Origin: Bacteroidales bacterium
GTDB lineage: Bacteria; Bacteroidota; Bacteroidia; Bacteroidales; UBA10428
DNA length: 64,000 nt
Reading direction: 5' to 3'
NCBI GenBank assembly: GCA_016934395.1
Contig: JAFGSZ010000049.1
Span: forward strand, 1-64,000
Shown here: one piece after another, positions 60,608 to 64,000 of the stretch
How the letters are laid out: each line of letters begins with the position of its first letter
How positions within the stretch are numbered: the first letter of the stretch is position 1
Program-made: the position numbers and the translations under genes
The notes under the pieces: model-generated
The model's database searches: none
Told to the model about the DNA's origin: nothing
What the model saw: the letters and a program-made list of their open reading frames with translations, nothing else

Positions 60608-61498
60608 ATGAGAAACTTTGATTTTAATGAAAAATATGTAAAAAGCCATTGGAAGGAATTATCACTTAAGAATTCTGATGAACTGAAAGAATCATTTAAT
60701 ATTGTTCATCATGCTATCCAGTTCCTTGCGATATCCGGAAAGTATTTATTACCTCCCAGGGCCGATGACAGCCATACTTCTATTGAATGGATATCAAAGC
60801 ATGAAGTTTTTGCAGGAGAATGGATTCATGCTGATAAAACATTTCGCGTGAGTTTAGAACCCAAAAAACTACTTCTGAAATTATACGATTATGGATGGAA
60901 TTGTATTGATGAATTATTAATGGTTAACAAAACCAGTGGAGATATTTATGGCCTGTTAAAATCAAAATTAATTAAACTGGGAGCCGATGTTTCAAAACTT
61001 TCCTTTGATCTGCATTACGATATCCCTTCACATCCCACAGACAATGGCGGAATTTATTTATTAACAGATCCCATGCAGTTTAATGAAATTGCCAATTACT
61101 ACAGTAATGCAAATCTAATACTATCTCATTTAAAAGCTAATATATGGGATTCGGGAACTGTACGTTGCTGGCCACATCATTTTGATCTTTCGTTTCCTAT
61201 TCATATCCCTGATAAAAACAATAATCCTGCAGATGTACTATCCGTTGGATTTGCTCCGCCGGATATGTATTGCCCCGATCCATATTATTTTATTAATACA
61301 ACATTTAAGAAAAATTTTAATAATACCTCCCTTACAAAACTCGAACATGGTACGTGGATAAATAAGGAATGGCTGGGAATTATTTTACCTGCTTCAAAAA
61401 TTTTACAAGCCAATAATATTAACGATCAGGTTGAAATTCTCCTGTCATTTTTAAGAGCCGGTTTAAAAACCATGCATAACCAGGTGTTACAGGTATAA
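60608..61498 (+). CDS. conserved hypothetical protein, faint DUF5996 resemblance
   Basis: 296-residue soluble protein with no signal or membrane helix. Two features are reminiscent of DUF5996 proteins: RCWPHHFDLSF near residue 200 and VGFAPPDMYCPDPYYFINT about 25 residues later. The His pair followed by Asp could bind a metal. The N-terminal half (VHHAIQFLAISGKYLLPPR) has further His residues. I am not sure of the family. Single gene, preceded by a long AT-rich stretch, and convergent with the M3 peptidase across a terminator. Starts at ATG. Confidence 0.65.
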   Translation: MRNFDFNEKYVKSHWKELSLKNSDELKESFNIVHHAIQFLAISGKYLLPPRADDSHTSIEWISKHEVFAGEWIHADKTFRVSLEPKKLLLKLYDYGWNCIDELLMVNKTSGDIYGLLKSKLIKLGADVSKLSFDLHYDIPSHPTDNGGIYLLTDPMQFNEIANYYSNANLILSHLKANIWDSGTVRCWPHHFDLSFPIHIPDKNNNPADVLSVGFAPPDMYCPDPYYFINTTFKKNFNNTSLTKLEHGTWINKEWLGIILPASKILQANNINDQVEILLSFLRAGLKTMHNQVLQV

Positions 61499-61530
61499 TT
61501 TTCAGGATTTTTTGGGCAATGATTTATAAT

Positions 61531-61565
61531 AAAAAAAGATGCCTGGACAGATCAGGCACCTTTTT
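61531..61565. terminator. bidirectional terminator
   Basis: TGCCTG (61540-61545) pairs with CAGGCA (61553-61558); an A run on the left and T run on the right let it serve both convergent genes. Confidence 0.8.
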
Positions 61566-61585
61566 GAAAAATCTAAAAAAAAATA

Positions 61586-63697
61586 TTATAAATTAATCCC
61601 TCTTCTTTTAAGCAGTGGATCAATATTCGGTTCAGCTCCCCTGAATTGAACATACAATTTCATAGGATCATCGGTTCCCCCTTTTTCGAGGATATTCTTC
61701 CTGAAAGCGAGAGCATATGACTGATCAAACAAACTGGTTTCCTTAAATGCGTGAAAAGCATCTGCATCCAGCACTTCAGCCCAGATATAACTATAATAAC
61801 CTGATGAATATCCCCCGCTAAAAATATGCTGGAAATACGTGCTTCTATAGCGAACGATAATTTCAGGAATAAGACCAATCTGATTCAGTGCATCAGTTTC
61901 AAACTCCTCAACATCAAGTTCCTTTGGTTCGGTTAATGTATGATAATTCATATCGAGAAATGATGCCGCCAGATATTCGGTTAGCTCAAAACCCTGATTA
62001 AAGAACCTGGCGTTACTTATTTTCTCAATAAGTTCATCAGGAATGGGTTCGTCTGTTTTGTAATGTTTTGCATATACTTTCATCACTTCTGGTTCGGTAG
62101 CCCAGTTTTCCATAATCTGAGAGGGAAGTTCAACAAAATCGCGTGCAACAGAAGTACCCGAAAGACTGTTGTATTTACAATTGGATAATAATCCATGCAG
62201 GGCATGTCCAAATTCATGAAATGTAGTAGTTACTTCTTCCAGACTGAGTAAAGCAGGTTTGCCCTCTGTTGGTTTTGAAAAATTAAAAACATTGGTAATA
62301 ACAGGTGTAATTTTAGTCTCTCCATCAAAACGCTGTTTTCTGTAACTGCTCATCCATGCTCCTGCTCTTTTGCTTGATCTTGGGAAAAAATCCATATATA
62401 AAATCCCTATGTGAGATCCATTTGCCTCCTGAACTTCAAAAACTTTCACATCTTCCTGGTAGGTGGGAATATCTGTTCTCGGGACAAAGGTTAATCCATA
62501 TAGTTTATTTACCACATAAAAAACACCATCTATTACATTATTAAGCTGGAAATATGGACGAAGTGACTCTTCATCAAGATCATATTTTTCTTTTTTAAGT
62601 TTTTCGGCATAATACCACCAATCCCATGAAGCCAGTTTAAAATCACCGCCTTCTTTATCGATCAGTTTTTGTAATTCTGCAGCCTCGGCTTTTGCATTTG
62701 GCAATGCTGCATCCCACAACCGGTCAAGAAGTTGATATACATTTTTAGGTTCTTTTGCCATGTTATCCGAAAGAATAAATGCAGCATGACTTTCATATCC
62801 AAGCAATTTTGCACGTTCCAATCGCAAATTTGCCATTTTTGACAATACCTCTTTATTATCGTAATTGTTATTATTATCTCCTCTGCTATAATAAGCTTTG
62901 AATATTTTTTCACGCAAATCCCTCTTTTTAGAAAACTGCAGGAACGGGATCATACTTGGTTTGTGCAGGGTAAACACCCATTTACCTTCGAGACCGGCTT
63001 CCTTTGCCGCTTCTGATGCTCCTGCAACAACTGATTCCGGAAGGCCTGCAAGATTTTCCTCATCCTCAATTACTAATTTATAATCGTTTGTTTCAGCCAG
63101 TACATTTTCTCCAAACCTGAGTGATAGAATTGATAGTTCTTCGTTAATTTTTCGGAGTTTGTTTTTGTCCTCATCTGAAAGATTTGCTCCCCCTCTTACA
63201 AAACTTTTATATGTTTCTTCGAGCAATTTATTTTGCTCTGGTGAAAGAGATAGCTGATCCTTTCTATCATTCACTATTTTAACTTTATTAAACAATTCCT
63301 CATTCATTAGAATATCATCCTGGAGTTTCGACAATAATGGTGCTATTTGTTTAGCAATTTCCTGAATTTCTTCATTCGTATTTGCTGAATTCTGATTATA
63401 AAAAACAGAGGTTACATTATCCAGCATCCTGCCAGTTTTTTCAAGCGCTTCGATAGTATTTGCAAAATCAGGTTCATCCTGATTACTAACGATATTTTCT
63501 ACTTCTTTTTCCTGTTGCCTGATTCCTTCTTCTATTGCCGGCAAATAGTGCTGGTTTTTAATCTTGTCGAATGCAGGAACCTGAAAAGGCGTGTTGTAAT
63601 CCGTATAAAAGGGATTATCCGATTCATTTTTAGATTTCATATTACAAGAACCGATTAGAATACCTGTTAGAATAAAAAGACTAAGATATTTTTTCAC
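61586..63697 (-). CDS. M3 family metallopeptidase, lipoprotein (Dcp-like)
   Basis: About 703-residue zinc peptidase of the thimet oligopeptidase family, likely a peptidyl-dipeptidase like Dcp. Lipobox IGSC (C18), so it is tethered to a membrane on the periplasmic side. The zinc site is HEFGHALH with downstream Glu in FVELPSQ. DFVELPSQIMENWATEP is characteristic of the family, as is the C-terminal SGGYSSGYYSYIWAEVLDADA. Full length; many enterobacterial Dcp are cytosolic, so lipidation is a phylum feature. The frame has TTG at 63703 and GTG two codons later; GTG sits directly before the KKYLSLFIL signal and is preferred, with low certainty. Confidence 0.93.
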   Translation of the reverse strand: MKKYLSLFILTGILIGSCNMKSKNESDNPFYTDYNTPFQVPAFDKIKNQHYLPAIEEGIRQQEKEVENIVSNQDEPDFANTIEALEKTGRMLDNVTSVFYNQNSANTNEEIQEIAKQIAPLLSKLQDDILMNEELFNKVKIVNDRKDQLSLSPEQNKLLEETYKSFVRGGANLSDEDKNKLRKINEELSILSLRFGENVLAETNDYKLVIEDEENLAGLPESVVAGASEAAKEAGLEGKWVFTLHKPSMIPFLQFSKKRDLREKIFKAYYSRGDNNNNYDNKEVLSKMANLRLERAKLLGYESHAAFILSDNMAKEPKNVYQLLDRLWDAALPNAKAEAAELQKLIDKEGGDFKLASWDWWYYAEKLKKEKYDLDEESLRPYFQLNNVIDGVFYVVNKLYGLTFVPRTDIPTYQEDVKVFEVQEANGSHIGILYMDFFPRSSKRAGAWMSSYRKQRFDGETKITPVITNVFNFSKPTEGKPALLSLEEVTTTFHEFGHALHGLLSNCKYNSLSGTSVARDFVELPSQIMENWATEPEVMKVYAKHYKTDEPIPDELIEKISNARFFNQGFELTEYLAASFLDMNYHTLTEPKELDVEEFETDALNQIGLIPEIIVRYRSTYFQHIFSGGYSSGYYSYIWAEVLDADAFHAFKETSLFDQSYALAFRKNILEKGGTDDPMKLYVQFRGAEPNIDPLLKRRGINL

Positions 63698-64000
63698 AGT
63701 CAAAAATTTTAAGTTAAACGTATATATATATATAATTTTCGAAGTTAGTAAATCAGTTAATAATAAAAATGATATGTTTCAGTGTTTTAAAATATTCGAA
63801 TACTAATGAAATAATTACAAACGTATTAAATTCTTGATAATGAAAAGTATATCCGATTATAACCGTTTACAACCGGATATTAAACGGAATCAAACGGCTA
63901 ACATACGAATAATTTGATTGATAGGGCTTTACTTTGTTTCGTCAATCTGAGTTCAGAGGCAATTTAGAAATCACTATTAATTTAAAATTTGTTATCATGA
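63698..64000. other. right-end intergenic stretch with interleaved inverted repeats
   Basis: No gene. ATATCCG (63849-63855) matches CGGATAT (63874-63880), while CCGTTTA (63863-63869) matches TAAACGG (63881-63887). The two stems interleave in the order A, B, A', B', so both can form only as a pseudoknot, or one at a time. A second AAACGG copy follows at 63892-63897. An ATG lies at 63997-63999, too close to the edge to assess. The start of this interval is the upstream region of the M3 peptidase. Confidence 0.45.

Noticed and set aside
63997-64000. ATG at the extreme right end as start of a new gene
   Set aside because: Only one base follows it in the window, so no frame can be evaluated.

Overview
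The window is AT-rich chromosomal DNA of a member of the Bacteroidota, most likely a marine or sediment polysaccharide-degrading lineage. The evidence is a short primary sigma factor, several TAnnTTTG-type promoter elements, a PorQ protein and a type IX secretion (T9SS) C-terminal sorting domain, a TonB protein with a short proline linker, N-succinyl-type DapD, and three formylglycine sulfatases beside their radical-SAM maturase. No rRNA, CRISPR array, prophage or insertion sequence was seen. Placement below phylum is inference.

Layout. 1-371: GC-rich repeats and palindromes. 0.37-7.9 kb: heptose-phosphate kinase (rfaE1), anaerobic sulfatase-maturating enzyme, and three minus-strand sulfatases convergent with it. 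7.9-16 kb: minus-strand housekeeping genes (priA, pfkA, ispH, cmk, porQ, a YkgJ-type protein, an EamA transporter). 16.2-20.9 kb: rpoD-type sigma factor, a lipoprotein, dapD, a GT9 glycosyltransferase and a TsaC/Sua5 protein. 21-25.2 kb: a GIN-domain adhesin-like protein, then a gluconate-dehydrogenase-like trio whose third gene encodes a nine-haem cytochrome. 25.4-28.4 kb: a thioredoxin-like/glutaredoxin fusion, a lipoprotein thioredoxin, a solitary GroES, an EamA transporter and a C_GCAxxG_C_C protein. 28.7-33.4 kb: ECF sigma factor, membrane partner, outer-membrane protein, and a large secreted beta-helix protein. 33.5-39.2 kb: a DNA polymerase III alpha subunit with a fused proofreading exonuclease, thioredoxin, and a DUF6427-like membrane protein.

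39.3-52.7 kb, minus strand, holds the most unusual locus. Nine tightly packed genes encode a CheR methyltransferase, a membrane GAF/PAS sensor, a second CheR with a degraded SAM pocket, a stand-alone CheB methylesterase, a membrane GAF protein, a GAF/PAS/SpoIIE phosphatase (SiaA-like), a SiaB-like kinase, a SiaC-like phosphoprotein with the target threonine at residue 68, and a TerB-like plus ABCG transporter. A lipoprotein and a small secreted protein follow. No chemoreceptor, CheA, CheW, CheY or diguanylate cyclase is present. My reading is that chemotaxis-type methylation tunes GAF-domain sensors that feed a SiaABC partner switch, whose output may be the ABC transporter. That wiring is inference.

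53-64 kb: nitroreductase, hybrid histidine kinase, AlbA_2-domain protein, tRNA-Ala(GGC), TonB, a lipoprotein, hflX, a protein with faint DUF5996 resemblance, an M3 peptidase, and a terminal non-coding stretch with interleaved inverted repeats. Many minus- and plus-strand starts were moved to internal ATGs because the longest frames begin at TTG upstream of a signal peptide or a recognisable domain start.
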